64,000 nt of DNA, taken from an uncultured Hellea sp. GTDB lineage: Bacteria > Pseudomonadota > Alphaproteobacteria > Caulobacterales > Maricaulaceae. Positions 50,660 through 61,044 of this stretch are shown here, piece after piece. The notes beneath the pieces are model-generated. The model did no database searches, was not told the DNA's origin, and was given only the letters and a program-made list of their open reading frames with translations. Numbering within the stretch: the stretch's first letter is position 1; the number at the start of each line of letters is the position of its first letter. The translations under genes were made by a program, and so were the position numbers. The DNA is taken from contig CAJQGR010000010.1 in assembly GCA_905477785.1 (NCBI GenBank), forward strand, positions 1-64,000. Reading direction: 5' to 3'.

Positions 50660-50668
50660 GAACTAAAG

Positions 50669-51298
50669 ATGAAGAATGTAATTAGATGGATACTTGGATT
50701 TCCTGTAGCTGCTTTAGTTACTATAGGATTGTTTATATTGATGATGACTCTAATTGCGGAAGAGTTTAAACCGCAAGAGAAGTTAGCCACTGCTTCATTT
50801 GATATTAATCCAACAGTTGAAGACATAAAAGTTATAAAAAGAGATACTAAAGTTAAGCAAGTAAAAAAAGTTGTTACACCTCCACCCCCCCCAACTATTG
50901 AGAGGCAACAGGCTGCTAAACCACAAGAACGTATTGCCTCTTTGGAAGGAGCAATTCCGGATTTTGAAGCCCCTAAGATTGATAGAAAGAACTTCAAAAT
51001 TGCTGTATCAGACCGTGATGCTCAGCCACTAGTAAGAATACCTCCTATTATGCCACCACGTGCAGAAAAATCTGGGCATTGCAGGGTCAAGTTTGATGTA
51101 AGTCCTGAAGGAGCTCCATTTAATGTGACAACGACTTTTTGTACTCAAAGACTTTTTGAGCGTGCGACAATTAAGTCTGTTCAAAGGTGGAAGTATAATC
51201 CTAAGATAGTTGATGGGCGCGCTGTTGCTCGAAATGGAGTTGAGAATAAAGTAACTTATCGTCTTACTGACGAGCGTGGTCGCATTATTCCTGAATAA
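50669..51298 (+). CDS. tonB: TonB-family energy transducer
   Basis: Single N-terminal TM; PPPPPT linker; C-terminal GHCRVKFDVSPEGAPFNVTTTFCTQRLFERATIKSVQRWKYNPKIVDGRAVARNGVENKVTYRL. Confidence 0.93.
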   Translation: MKNVIRWILGFPVAALVTIGLFILMMTLIAEEFKPQEKLATASFDINPTVEDIKVIKRDTKVKQVKKVVTPPPPPTIERQQAAKPQERIASLEGAIPDFEAPKIDRKNFKIAVSDRDAQPLVRIPPIMPPRAEKSGHCRVKFDVSPEGAPFNVTTTFCTQRLFERATIKSVQRWKYNPKIVDGRAVARNGVENKVTYRLTDERGRIIPE

Positions 51299-51349
51299 AT
51301 AATAGTTTAACTCTTCTTCTGAAGAGTAATTTGAAAATTGGAGAAATTG

Positions 51350-52849
51350 ATGATGGCTCTTTATCGGAAAAAGTCTTCACTTAAAAAACTTATAGCGGCA
51401 ACGGCTATAGCGCTCGTTTCAGCCACAACACTTCCTGTTTTGAGCGTATCTGGGTTTGCCTATGCGCAAGAAGTTACAGAGGGAAGGCAATTTTCTGCCA
51501 AAGCAGGCGAAGCTGTAAATGCAGCTCTTCAACTGATTAATAATGACCAGCACAAAGAGGCTTTAGTCGCTTTGAATGCTGTATTAGTTTTTCCAACACT
51601 TAACCCATATGAGCGATCAACTATTTATCAAATGCAAGGCGCCAGCAATTATGAGTTAAATGACTATCCTGCTACAATTACCTCCTTTAGAAATGCTATT
51701 AAAGCAGGCGGTTTGTTACCCAACGAAATAAATAGTCTGCAAGTAAATATAGCTCAATTAATGATAGCTAATGGACAATATGCTGAAGGAGCTCAAGCTC
51801 TTGAGCGTTTTATTAATAGAACTGGGCAAGTTAAGCCTGCTTATATTGAAATGTTAACCCAAGCATGGGTGCAATCAGAAAACTATAAGAAAGCATTACC
51901 TTGGGCTGAGAAATGGTTCAAAGCCGCTCGCCCTAAAGAACGTAAGCATTTTGACTTAATGAACTTCTTATACAACAACTTAGGAATGCAAGCTCGCCAA
52001 GCTGATATCGTAAAGCAGATGATTAGTAGGTGGCCAGAAGACAAAAACCTTTGGGACGCTTGGGCTTCTATGCTGGCGAACGGAGGCCGAGAACAAGAAG
52101 CTTTTGAGGTTACTAAGATGTTGTATCTAGGTGGAGCACTAAATTCTGAGCAAGACTTAATGAAAGTTGTACAGTATTACTCTTTTTACGATATGCCATT
52201 TCAGGCGGCTGAGATTCTTGAAAAAGAAATGAATGCAAACCGAATATCAAGATCATCAGAAAAAATGGTTCAATTATCTTCTTTATTTCGTCAAGCACGT
52301 GAATACAAACGAGCGATACCTATTTTAGAGAGCGCAGCTGCAAGTTCTGGTAAAGCTAAATTATATGCTGATTTGGGGGAAGCGCTTTATAATGAAGGGC
52401 AGTGTTTAAAAGCTGAAACAGCCTTTAAAAGTGCTATTAATAAAGGTTATGATGCTGGTAAATCTTGGATGTTAATTGCCACATGCCGTTATGAGGATAC
52501 ACAAAAACAAGCAAGAATTAATTGTAAAATGTCTGAAGAAGAAAAGCGTTCAGCACCAATTACTAAATCACGTGAAAGCGCTATACAGGCATTTGAGCAA
52601 GTTCCAAGTTCATCACGCGAGGGAAGAAACGCTAAAAAATGGATTTCGTTCATAAAAGCAGAACGCCAAGCTGTTGAAAATCGATGTATTTTTGAAGCTA
52701 ACGTGGTTAAAGAGCTTTGCTTTGCAATTATTAAAGGTGCTTATGATAATGAGGTTTTTGTTGGAAGATTTGATCTCGATGATCCAAAGTGTGAGGCCTT
52801 TAAGGAAGAGTACGATTCCAAGTATCGTGTAAAAATAGTTGAAAGATAG
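51350..52849 (+). CDS. Exported TPR-repeat protein of the TonB system
   Basis: Signal peptide, repeated helical TPR pattern; last gene of the exbB-exbD-tonB operon. ORF track start is 51338. Confidence 0.83.
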   Translation: MMALYRKKSSLKKLIAATAIALVSATTLPVLSVSGFAYAQEVTEGRQFSAKAGEAVNAALQLINNDQHKEALVALNAVLVFPTLNPYERSTIYQMQGASNYELNDYPATITSFRNAIKAGGLLPNEINSLQVNIAQLMIANGQYAEGAQALERFINRTGQVKPAYIEMLTQAWVQSENYKKALPWAEKWFKAARPKERKHFDLMNFLYNNLGMQARQADIVKQMISRWPEDKNLWDAWASMLANGGREQEAFEVTKMLYLGGALNSEQDLMKVVQYYSFYDMPFQAAEILEKEMNANRISRSSEKMVQLSSLFRQAREYKRAIPILESAAASSGKAKLYADLGEALYNEGQCLKAETAFKSAINKGYDAGKSWMLIATCRYEDTQKQARINCKMSEEEKRSAPITKSRESAIQAFEQVPSSSREGRNAKKWISFIKAERQAVENRCIFEANVVKELCFAIIKGAYDNEVFVGRFDLDDPKCEAFKEEYDSKYRVKIVER

Positions 52850-52882
52850 TAATTAGGTATTATTTTTGTTGTTTTTTTGGTT

Positions 52883-54988
52883 CTATAAAATAGAAATTAT
52901 AAAGGCATATTCTAGCGAAACTTCTTTGAGCGAATCATATCTTCCTGATTGGCCTTGATGCCCTGAATCCATATTTATTTTTAGTAGGATGGGGGAATTA
53001 CCTTGCTGATTTTCACGCAGTATAGCTGCCCACTTTGCGGGCTCCCAATAAGTAACCCTGGGATCGGTTAGTCCGCCAGTAATTAGTATGGGAGGATAAT
53101 CATTTTTAACTACATTTTCGTAGGGCGAATAAGCTGCAATGCAATCATAGTCTTCGGAATTAACCAATGGATTACCCCATTCAGGCCATTCTGGCGGTGT
53201 TAATGGAAGTTCACTATCTGACATTGTATTGAGTACGTCTACAAAAGGTACGGCTGCTACAGCTCCGGCAAACAACTCAGGAGCTTGGTTAATGGCTGCT
53301 CCTACAAGCAGACCACCAGCAGAGCCTCCATATGCGCAAATTATACCGGGTGAGGTATATTTTTTCTCACAAAGCCCTTTTCCGACATCTATATAGTCAT
53401 TAAAGGTATTCTTTTTTTTCTGAAGCTTTCCATCTAGGTACCATTGATAACCCTTAGACATCCCTCCTCTAATGTGAGCAATTGCATATGTAATACCACG
53501 ATCAACTAGGGGTAGTATTGAAGTTCTAAAGCTAGCTGGTATTGTAATACCGTATGAACCATACCCGTACAGTAAAAGTGGTGAATTACCATCTTGAATA
53601 AAGCTCGAATTGTAGAGAAGAGTAACTGGAATATTAGAACCATCTCTCGCTTTTATGTCAATTCTTTCACATTTATAATCAGTCGTTGTGTGCCCACTTG
53701 GAACTTTCTGAGTTTTCAGTAGAGCTCTTTTATGAGTCTGCATATTATAATCATATATTTGGTTGGGTGTAGTGGGTGAAGAATATGAATACCGAAGATA
53801 TTGAGTTCTATATTCATACCCCGGTAAAAGACTTATACTATAAGCCTGTTCATCGAAATTGATTACTTTTTCTGAGCTATCTTCTAGGTTTCTAATTATG
53901 ATTTTTGGGAGAGCATTTTCTCTGACTAGTCTAACCAAGTAATTTGAAAAAGTTATTAATTCTAAAATCAATGTTCCAGGCTGATGAGGTATAACTATAT
54001 TCCAATTTTTGCAATCTAGTTCGTTGATGCTTGTTTGCATAACTGCAAAATCTGTAGAGTTATTATAATTTGTTAGTATATATAAACTTTCATTATGATC
54101 GTGAATGCTATATTCATGACCTAGGGATCGTTTATTAATACAAACTGGCTTATCGTAAGGTTTATTTGAAGGGATTACCCATACTTCATTAGTAGTGTGG
54201 TTGTGAATATTAATTTTAATATAATTGCCACTATCTGTCTCTCCTACGGATACAAAAAAACTAGGGTCTTTTTCAAGATAAACTAACTTTGGTTTATCTG
54301 ATAAATCATGGATATTTTTGGCATAGACAGCGCAAGGTCTTTGGTTGTTATCACGCTCAACCCAAAATAGAATATTATTATCTTTAGCCCATTGAATTTC
54401 CCCGTTACTATTTATTATTTTTGTAGTGTGAGCCTCACCAAGCATAGGCTTAATAAATATTTCATAGTTTTCCGCCCCTGATCCATCAACTGCATAAGCT
54501 AACCATTCATGATTTTTACTATGGGCTATGTCGCCAATGTCAAAATAAGATGGGTAAGATTTTGAAAGTTTTTCTGCATCAAGTATTATTTGTGGTTGAT
54601 TTAATACTTCTCTAGTTGCTTGATTAATTGGAAAGCGCTGGTAGATGCCATGTTCATGATTAACTTCGTATTTGTGATTATATGCATATTTGTAATCTGG
54701 AGATGGTACCGTTGCGGTGTTTGGCTCTAAACGACCTTTCATTTCTTGAAGTAGTTTTTCCCTAAGAGGTTTTAAGTCTTCCAGTACCTGTTCAGTATAA
54801 AGGTTTTCTTTCAATAAGTGTTTATTTATTTCAGGGTTTAATTTAGACGTATTTGTCATTACGTCTTGCCAGTTATCGTCTTTAAGCCAGCTATAATTAT
54901 CATATCTAGTTTTATTTAACTGTTTTATAGTTTTTCGGACTTTTTTTGTAATTGGTGGCGAAACATTCGTTCTTAAATTTTTTAACAT
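52883..54988 (-). CDS. ptrB: Oligopeptidase B / prolyl oligopeptidase (S9A)
   Basis: LLYGYGSYGITIPASFR, AHIRGGMSKGYQWY, ICAYGGSAGGLLVGAAINQAPELF, GLTDPRVTYWEPAKW, MDSGHQGQSGRYD. Confidence 0.93.
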   Translation of the reverse strand: MLKNLRTNVSPPITKKVRKTIKQLNKTRYDNYSWLKDDNWQDVMTNTSKLNPEINKHLLKENLYTEQVLEDLKPLREKLLQEMKGRLEPNTATVPSPDYKYAYNHKYEVNHEHGIYQRFPINQATREVLNQPQIILDAEKLSKSYPSYFDIGDIAHSKNHEWLAYAVDGSGAENYEIFIKPMLGEAHTTKIINSNGEIQWAKDNNILFWVERDNNQRPCAVYAKNIHDLSDKPKLVYLEKDPSFFVSVGETDSGNYIKINIHNHTTNEVWVIPSNKPYDKPVCINKRSLGHEYSIHDHNESLYILTNYNNSTDFAVMQTSINELDCKNWNIVIPHQPGTLILELITFSNYLVRLVRENALPKIIIRNLEDSSEKVINFDEQAYSISLLPGYEYRTQYLRYSYSSPTTPNQIYDYNMQTHKRALLKTQKVPSGHTTTDYKCERIDIKARDGSNIPVTLLYNSSFIQDGNSPLLLYGYGSYGITIPASFRTSILPLVDRGITYAIAHIRGGMSKGYQWYLDGKLQKKKNTFNDYIDVGKGLCEKKYTSPGIICAYGGSAGGLLVGAAINQAPELFAGAVAAVPFVDVLNTMSDSELPLTPPEWPEWGNPLVNSEDYDCIAAYSPYENVVKNDYPPILITGGLTDPRVTYWEPAKWAAILRENQQGNSPILLKINMDSGHQGQSGRYDSLKEVSLEYAFIISIL

Positions 54989-55145
54989 TATAATGATTTA
55001 AACTGATGCAGAAAAACAGGCAAGGATTGCTTTCAAATAAGGTTTAAAAATGTGTTAAGATAATCAATTGAACTATAATCAAGTATATGCACAAATTTTT
55101 TGGATAATTTATTTTTTTTTGTTCTATTTTACTTCCACTTGAGAG

Positions 55146-55685
55146 ATGACATGTTTATGTAGTAAAAGTATTATTCATTTGAACGGAGCATTTTTAATGC
55201 GTCATGCATCTCTTTTGACACTGGCTATGGCGGCGACTTGGCTTATGCTCTCAGGTTATTTCATTGGCATGATTTTAACTTTTGGCTTTATCTCAATAAT
55301 CTTGGTGGTGTGGATGACTAAAAGATTATCTATTCTCGATAATGAAAGTGTTCCATATTTAAATATATTAAAGACATGTAAATATTACATATGGTTATTT
55401 ATAGAAATAGTTAAGGCCAATATTCAAGTAGTAAAAGCTGTGATAGGTCCTAATGCGGAAATTAGCCCTTCATTAATAAAAATACCTATGCATACTGATA
55501 TTGATATAGCTCAAACAATGTTTGCAAACTCTATTACACTTACGCCGGGAACGGTAAGCGTAGATGTTCAAAAAGACCATATTTTGGTTCATGCTTTATT
55601 GAAGGAAATGAGTAAACCAGAAGATTTTTATGAAATGCATTGTCGTTCAGCAAAAGCTGTAAGCATTGACTTGAAAGACAACTAA
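55146..55685 (+). CDS. mrpE: Na+/H+ antiporter subunit E (MrpE/MnhE)
   Basis: IWLFIEIVKANIQVVKAVIGP and FANSITLTPGTVSVDVQKDHILVHAL motifs. Confidence 0.9.
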   Translation: MTCLCSKSIIHLNGAFLMRHASLLTLAMAATWLMLSGYFIGMILTFGFISIILVVWMTKRLSILDNESVPYLNILKTCKYYIWLFIEIVKANIQVVKAVIGPNAEISPSLIKIPMHTDIDIAQTMFANSITLTPGTVSVDVQKDHILVHALLKEMSKPEDFYEMHCRSAKAVSIDLKDN

Positions 55686-55997
55686 ATGGTCACATTTTTA
55701 GAATACTTTAACCTAGGTGCTGCATTTTTTATTATCATATGTATGGTATTAATGTTAGGCCGTTTATTGGGTGGACCAACATTATATGATAGGTTATTGG
55801 CGGTAAACTCTTTTGGCACTAAGACTATAATATTTCTCTGTATTTTTTGTTTTATCATCAATAGGCCAGATGGCTTAGATATCGCTTTATTATATGCCCT
55901 GATGAATTTCATAGCAACAATTGCTGTTTTGAAGTTTTTTAATTATCGTTGTCTTGGTGTTCCTTTAATAAAAGAGCAGATAGAGGCGGAGGAATGA
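55686..55997 (+). CDS. mrpF: Na+/H+ antiporter subunit F (MrpF/MnhF)
   Basis: GPTLYDRLLAVNSFGTKTIIFL; TM pattern; position after mrpE. Confidence 0.9.
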   Translation: MVTFLEYFNLGAAFFIIICMVLMLGRLLGGPTLYDRLLAVNSFGTKTIIFLCIFCFIINRPDGLDIALLYALMNFIATIAVLKFFNYRCLGVPLIKEQIEAEE

Positions 55998-56383
55998 TAA
56001 TTGCTTTTCTTTCAGCAGTTGTTCTAGATAGTAATTTAGTTTGGACCGAAATACTTCAAATTTGTCTTTCCTGCCTGGCTATAGCTTCAGGACTATTTTT
56101 TGTATTGGCTGGATCAATAGGTGTTCTTAGGTTTCCAGATTTTTATACTCGATTGCATGCTGCTGGAATGACAGATACTTTAGGAGCTGAATTAATATTA
56201 ATTGGATTAATTCTTCAATCAGGGTTTACTCAAACGAGTTTAAAGCTTTTGATGATAGGTTTCTTTCTATTATTAACAAGTCCCACTGCTACTCATGCGA
56301 TAGCACATTCAGCTCATACAGCTAATCTTAAGCCCAAGCTAGGAAAGCATAGTTTTTCTAAAGTCCAGAGGGATAGATCGTGA
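55994..56383 (+). CDS. mrpG: Na+/H+ antiporter subunit G (MrpG/MnhG)
   Basis: GSIGVLRFPDFYTRLHAAGMTDTLGAELILIGLILQSG; LTSPTATHAIAHSAH. Start placed at ATG 55994. Confidence 0.92.
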   Translation: MIIAFLSAVVLDSNLVWTEILQICLSCLAIASGLFFVLAGSIGVLRFPDFYTRLHAAGMTDTLGAELILIGLILQSGFTQTSLKLLMIGFFLLLTSPTATHAIAHSAHTANLKPKLGKHSFSKVQRDRS

Positions 56384-57120
56384 TGCTGTTATCTTATGTT
56401 GTATCTCCAACCATAATTCTTGATGTAGCCTTAATGGCAATTTTGATAATAGTTGCTTTTTCAATAGTTAGAATGCGTAGTTTATTTGCTATAGTTATGC
56501 TTCAGGGCGTTTACTCTTTAGTTTCAGCTGCTTGGTTTGTATCTTTGGATGCAGTTGATGTTGCATTCACTGAAGCTGCAGTAGGCGCTGGGGTTTCTAC
56601 TGTATTAATGTTGGCCGCAATGTTGTTGGCGAATAGAAAGTCAGACCCCGTCCCTATTTCTAAACAAATTGCCCCTTTATTGGTCGTTCTAATTGCTGGT
56701 TTAGCGATGTTTTATGCAATTGGAGATATGCCGGCTTATGGTGATGTAAATTCACCTGCTAACACAGGTGTTGGGATGGACTATATTGAGCGAACTACCA
56801 AAGAAATTCACATTCCTAATGTTGTTACCGCTGTTTTAGCAAGTTATCGAGGTTATGATACATTTGGAGAGGCAGTAGTTATTTTTTCTGCAGGATTAGG
56901 TGTCCTTTTATTACTTGGTCTTAACGGAAACGCAGGCCGGTGGACAGCAAGACCTACTGGTAGGCAGATATACCCGCCAATAGCTCCGTCTGCTAATTCA
57001 CGATTGATCGCTTCACGTGATAATATTAAATTATCAAAAGGTTCTATAATTGAAAAACCTTCTTCTGTTAACTTGAGAAAGAGTAAAAATAATCGTCTTA
57101 AAGATAAAGGTAATAATTGA
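56380..57120 (+). CDS. MbhD/MbhE-like (DUF4040-type) antiporter subunit, equivalent to the MrpA C-terminal region
   Basis: VALMAILIIVAFSIVRMRSLFAIVMLQGVYSLVSAAWFVSLDAVDVAFTEAAVGAGVSTVLMLAAMLL; later VLASYRGYDTFGEAVVIFSAGLGVLLLL. Confidence 0.85.
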   Translation: MMLLSYVVSPTIILDVALMAILIIVAFSIVRMRSLFAIVMLQGVYSLVSAAWFVSLDAVDVAFTEAAVGAGVSTVLMLAAMLLANRKSDPVPISKQIAPLLVVLIAGLAMFYAIGDMPAYGDVNSPANTGVGMDYIERTTKEIHIPNVVTAVLASYRGYDTFGEAVVIFSAGLGVLLLLGLNGNAGRWTARPTGRQIYPPIAPSANSRLIASRDNIKLSKGSIIEKPSSVNLRKSKNNRLKDKGNN

Positions 57121-57560
57121 TGCACGATCCGCATGTAATTTTGAAAGTTATAAGTAAGTTTTTAGTGCCATTTATTGCATTGTTTGCTTTTTATGTTCAG
57201 TTCCATGGTGATTTCGGTCCAGGAGGAGGCTTTCAAGCTGGAGTTATACTTGCTGCTGCTGTAATATTATATGCATTAATATTTGGTCTTGATGCAGCAA
57301 AGAAAGCATTCCCGCCTAGTTGGATAAGGATAGGTATGTCATTGGGTGTTTTGCTTTATGGCGGCACTGGAGTTCTTACTTGGATTTTAGGGGGTGACTT
57401 TTTATCTTATGGAGTACTAGCCCATGATCCAACACATGGACAGCATTATGGAATAATAGCAGTAGAGCTTGGTGTTTTATGCTCTGTGACTACTGTGATG
57501 ATAGCAATTTTTTATGCATTTGGTTCGAGGCAACCTGAAGTAAATGAGGATAATTGGTAA
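57117..57560 (+). CDS. mrpB: Na+/H+ antiporter subunit B (MnhB/MrpB)
   Basis: FYVQFHGDFGPGGGFQAGVILAAAVILYALIFG. Confidence 0.92.
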   Translation: MMHDPHVILKVISKFLVPFIALFAFYVQFHGDFGPGGGFQAGVILAAAVILYALIFGLDAAKKAFPPSWIRIGMSLGVLLYGGTGVLTWILGGDFLSYGVLAHDPTHGQHYGIIAVELGVLCSVTTVMIAIFYAFGSRQPEVNEDNW

Positions 57561-58021
57561 TGCTTTCTACTGTACTTGATCAATATAATTATGCAGTTGT
57601 CATAATTCTGATGATGACTGGTCTTTATGTAGTTTTTGCGAGCAGAAATTTAATAAAAAAACTTGTTGGGTTGTCTATTTTCCAAACCTCTGTTTTTTTA
57701 CTTTACATAACGATTGGAAAAGTATCAGGAGGACAACCTCCTATTGTGGAAAGTCATGGCTCTGATCATGGTAATTTAGAAATTCCACTTGTTGCTTCAA
57801 TCAGCGAGATTGATTCTGTAATTCAATCAAGTTCTGAAGTATTATACTCTAATCCGTTACCACATGTTTTAATTCTAACGGCAATCGTTGTAGGTGTTGC
57901 CACATTGGCAATAGGTTTGTCACTAGTAGTTCGTATACGAGAAGTTTATGGTACTATTGAAGAAGATAAAATAGAGGAATTTGATCGAATTTATTATAAA
58001 GAAATATTGGAAGGGCAATGA
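57554..58021 (+). CDS. mrpC: Na+/H+ antiporter subunit C (MrpC, NuoK-like)
   Basis: GLYVVFASRNLIKKLVGLSIFQTSVFLLYI; DPLPHVLILTAIVVGVATLA-like NPLPHVLILTAIVVGVATLAIGLSLVVRI. Confidence 0.92.
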   Translation: MVMLSTVLDQYNYAVVIILMMTGLYVVFASRNLIKKLVGLSIFQTSVFLLYITIGKVSGGQPPIVESHGSDHGNLEIPLVASISEIDSVIQSSSEVLYSNPLPHVLILTAIVVGVATLAIGLSLVVRIREVYGTIEEDKIEEFDRIYYKEILEGQ

Positions 58022-59556
58022 ACTTAATGTCCATATTTTCACAATGGATTATTGAACAAGGTCCTGCTTTTTTAATTGTCCTTCCACTATTAATGGGTGC
58101 AGTCACGGCGGTAATACCAAATAAAGGTATGGCATGGTGGATAACATTTTTCGTAACAATAATTTGTACATATACTGCTTTTAGTCTTTTTCAGCATGTT
58201 TATTTTGACAGCTTTTTGCTTTATACCATGGGTGGGTGGAATCCTCCTCACGGAATATCACTAATTGTTGATGGCTTAAGTGCTCCAATTTTACTTCTGA
58301 TCTCTGTGATGGCAGTATTAACTGTTATTTATGCTTTACCTGCCTCAATTTCAGAAATTGAGCCAAAAAAGAGAGCCCCTTTTTACGCAGCTTTCTTGAT
58401 ATGCTTTGCAGGTTTAATGGGAATGGTAATCACTGGTGATGCTTTTAATGTTTTCGTTTTTCTTGAAGTAAGTTCTATTAGCACTTATGCTCTTGTAGCG
58501 ATGGGTGCCGCGCGTGACAGGCGTTCTTTAGCAGCAGCTTATAATTACCTTATAATGGGTTCTATTGGTGCTACATTCTTTGTTATTGGGCTGGGTTTTC
58601 TGTTTATGGAAACAGGAACCTTAAATATGGCCGAGATGTCAGATATTTTATCTGAGCTTGATGGTGGCTCTCGTGTATCTAAAGTTGGCTATGGATTTAT
58701 AATAGTAGGCTTGGGGCTTAAGATTGCAATGTTCCCGCTTCATACTTGGTTACCACGTGCTTATGCATATGCTCCAACAAAAATTACAATTTTCCTGGCT
58801 TCGACAGCTACTAAAGCGGCTATTTATTTGTTACTCAGATTTACATTTACAGTATTTGATCCAAGTTTTGATTACATTGCTATTATGCTTAAGTACTTAA
58901 TTATGGGTGTTGCTATTGTGGGAATGGCCTTCGCATCGTTTCAAGCTATTTTTCAAAGTGATGTACGCAGAGTATTAGCTTATTCATCAGTTGCACAAGT
59001 GGGTTATATTTTGCTTGGTATTGGTATTGCCACATCCTCTGGCTTAGCAGCGGGCTATTTACACTTGCTTAACCACGCAGTTATCAAGGGCTGCTTATTT
59101 ATATCAGTTGGTGCTTTTTGGTATCGTTTTGGCATTACTCGTGTAAATGATTTTTCTGGTTTATTTAAGACAATGCCTTTAACTATGGGAGCATTTACTC
59201 TGGGTGGTTTGTCATTAATAGGCGTTCCATTTACAGCTGGTTTTGTGTCAAAAGTTAAATTAATTCTAGCTGCTGCCGAACAAGATATGTGGTGGGCTGT
59301 ATTGGTTATCGTATTTAGTTCAGTTTTAGCTATTGTTTATATAGGTAGAATAATTTTATTTGCTTATTTTGGAACCCCACCAAAAATTAATGGTAGTATT
59401 TTAGTAAAAAATGAGGCGCCCTTAATGATGCTCTTTCCAATGTGGACGCTAGGATTAATGTCGATTGCTATCGGTGTAAATGCATTTGGAATAGGAGATA
59501 GTTTCGTTTCTGCCTCAGAGATTGCTGCATCTGTATTGCTTGGAGAAAGAGGTTAG
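58018..59556 (+). CDS. mrpD: MrpD-like proton-translocating antiporter subunit, copy 1
   Basis: DAFNVFVFLEVSSISTYALVA, KIAMFPLHTWLPRAYAYAPTKITIFLASTATKAAIYLLLR, QSDVRRVLAYSSVAQVGYI. Confidence 0.92.
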   Translation: MNLMSIFSQWIIEQGPAFLIVLPLLMGAVTAVIPNKGMAWWITFFVTIICTYTAFSLFQHVYFDSFLLYTMGGWNPPHGISLIVDGLSAPILLLISVMAVLTVIYALPASISEIEPKKRAPFYAAFLICFAGLMGMVITGDAFNVFVFLEVSSISTYALVAMGAARDRRSLAAAYNYLIMGSIGATFFVIGLGFLFMETGTLNMAEMSDILSELDGGSRVSKVGYGFIIVGLGLKIAMFPLHTWLPRAYAYAPTKITIFLASTATKAAIYLLLRFTFTVFDPSFDYIAIMLKYLIMGVAIVGMAFASFQAIFQSDVRRVLAYSSVAQVGYILLGIGIATSSGLAAGYLHLLNHAVIKGCLFISVGAFWYRFGITRVNDFSGLFKTMPLTMGAFTLGGLSLIGVPFTAGFVSKVKLILAAAEQDMWWAVLVIVFSSVLAIVYIGRIILFAYFGTPPKINGSILVKNEAPLMMLFPMWTLGLMSIAIGVNAFGIGDSFVSASEIAASVLLGERG

Positions 59557-59557
59557 C

Positions 59558-61042
59558 ATGGAGTTTACTAATGAATTGGCATTGCTTCTACTTTTGTTAA
59601 TTCCACTCATTGCTGGTGTATTAATACCTTTCTTTTCTGATCGTCCTAATTTCAGAGAGGCGATTACATTTTTAGCAGGCATACTGCTACTATTTGATGT
59701 AATATATTTATTAAGTGTTATTAGCTCAGGGGTAAAACCAGAATTGCATTTGTTCACATTTGCTGGCAACTTTGATATTAGGCTAGAGCTAGAACCATTA
59801 GGAGCAATCTTTGCAGCAATTGCAAGTTCATTATGGATTATAAACTCTGTATTTACTTTAGGTTATATGCGGGGAAATAAAGAAAAAAACCAAACACGAT
59901 TTTTTGCATTAGTCGCAATTGCTATTTTTGGTACTATGGGGATAGCAGCTTCTGCTAACTTAATAACATTATTTATATTTTATGAAGCTTTAACAATCTC
60001 AACATTTCCTTTGGTTACTCACAAGGGTGATGCGAAAGCAAAGCGTGGAGGTACAATATATGCTTTAGCTTTAATGGGATCATCATTAATGTTTTTACTT
60101 CCTGCAATACTTGGTACACATATAGTGGCGGGGCATTCGGACTTTACTATTGGTGGAATTTTTCCGACAGGTACAAGTATCTTCACTACATCTATTTTAC
60201 TTTTATTATTTGTTTTTGGTATTGGTAAGGCAGCCTTAATGCCCATGCATTTTTGGTTACCTAACGCAATGGTAGCTCCTACCCCAGTTTCAGCACTTTT
60301 ACACGCTGTAGCAGTTGTAAAGGCAGGTGTTTTTTCTGTCTTAAAAGTAATCATATTTATCTTCGGCGAGTCTGTAATGGCTGATATGAATATGAGCACT
60401 TGCCTATCTTGGGTGGCAGCCATAACAATTGTGCTTGCTTCAATTATTGCCTTAAGAAAAGATAATTTAAAAGCGAGGTTGGCTTATTCAACAGTTTCAC
60501 AACTCGCATATATTACATTTGGAGCGATGCTAGCCACGCCAGCTGCATTTATAGGTGGTGCGTTACAAATTATAATGCATGCTTGGGGTAAAATTACCCT
60601 ATTTATGTGTGCTGGTGCAATTTATACTATCTCACATAGAACAGAAATATCTAAACTGGATGGTCTAGGTAGAACCATGCCTTGGGTCTTCGGGGCTTTT
60701 CTAGTAGGCTCTATCTCAATTATAGGAATACCACCTATGGGCGGATCTTGGCCAAAATACTTTTTGATTGTAGGAGCCATTGAGAGTGGTAAGGGTATTT
60801 TGACTGCTGCACTTGTATTGTCATCTATTCTAAATATTGTTTATCTAATCCCGATTTCTATCAGAGCTTTTATGAAGCCACCTAAAGATATTTCAATAGA
60901 TAATAGCTTAATAGAAGTACGAAAGAAAAATATTTGGGTAATAGTTCCGCCAGTGATCTCAGCTTCTGGAGCTTTCATTTTATTCTTTTATGTTGGAAGT
61001 ATTGTTGACTTCTTGCAGCCTGTAATTTCAGTAGGTGAATAG
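59558..61042 (+). CDS. MrpD/NuoM-like proton-translocating antiporter subunit, copy 2
   Basis: ANLITLFIFYEALTISTFPLVTHKGD, KAALMPMHFWLPNAMVAPTPVSALLHAVAVVKAGVFSVLK, KARLAYSTVSQLAYI. Start placed at ATG 59558. Confidence 0.9.
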   Translation: MEFTNELALLLLLLIPLIAGVLIPFFSDRPNFREAITFLAGILLLFDVIYLLSVISSGVKPELHLFTFAGNFDIRLELEPLGAIFAAIASSLWIINSVFTLGYMRGNKEKNQTRFFALVAIAIFGTMGIAASANLITLFIFYEALTISTFPLVTHKGDAKAKRGGTIYALALMGSSLMFLLPAILGTHIVAGHSDFTIGGIFPTGTSIFTTSILLLLFVFGIGKAALMPMHFWLPNAMVAPTPVSALLHAVAVVKAGVFSVLKVIIFIFGESVMADMNMSTCLSWVAAITIVLASIIALRKDNLKARLAYSTVSQLAYITFGAMLATPAAFIGGALQIIMHAWGKITLFMCAGAIYTISHRTEISKLDGLGRTMPWVFGAFLVGSISIIGIPPMGGSWPKYFLIVGAIESGKGILTAALVLSSILNIVYLIPISIRAFMKPPKDISIDNSLIEVRKKNIWVIVPPVISASGAFILFFYVGSIVDFLQPVISVGE

Positions 61043-61044
61043 TT

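Noticed and set aside
60019-60423. 134-aa antisense ORF inside the second antiporter subunit
   Set aside because: Opposite to a well-supported NuoM-like coding frame; no independent motif.
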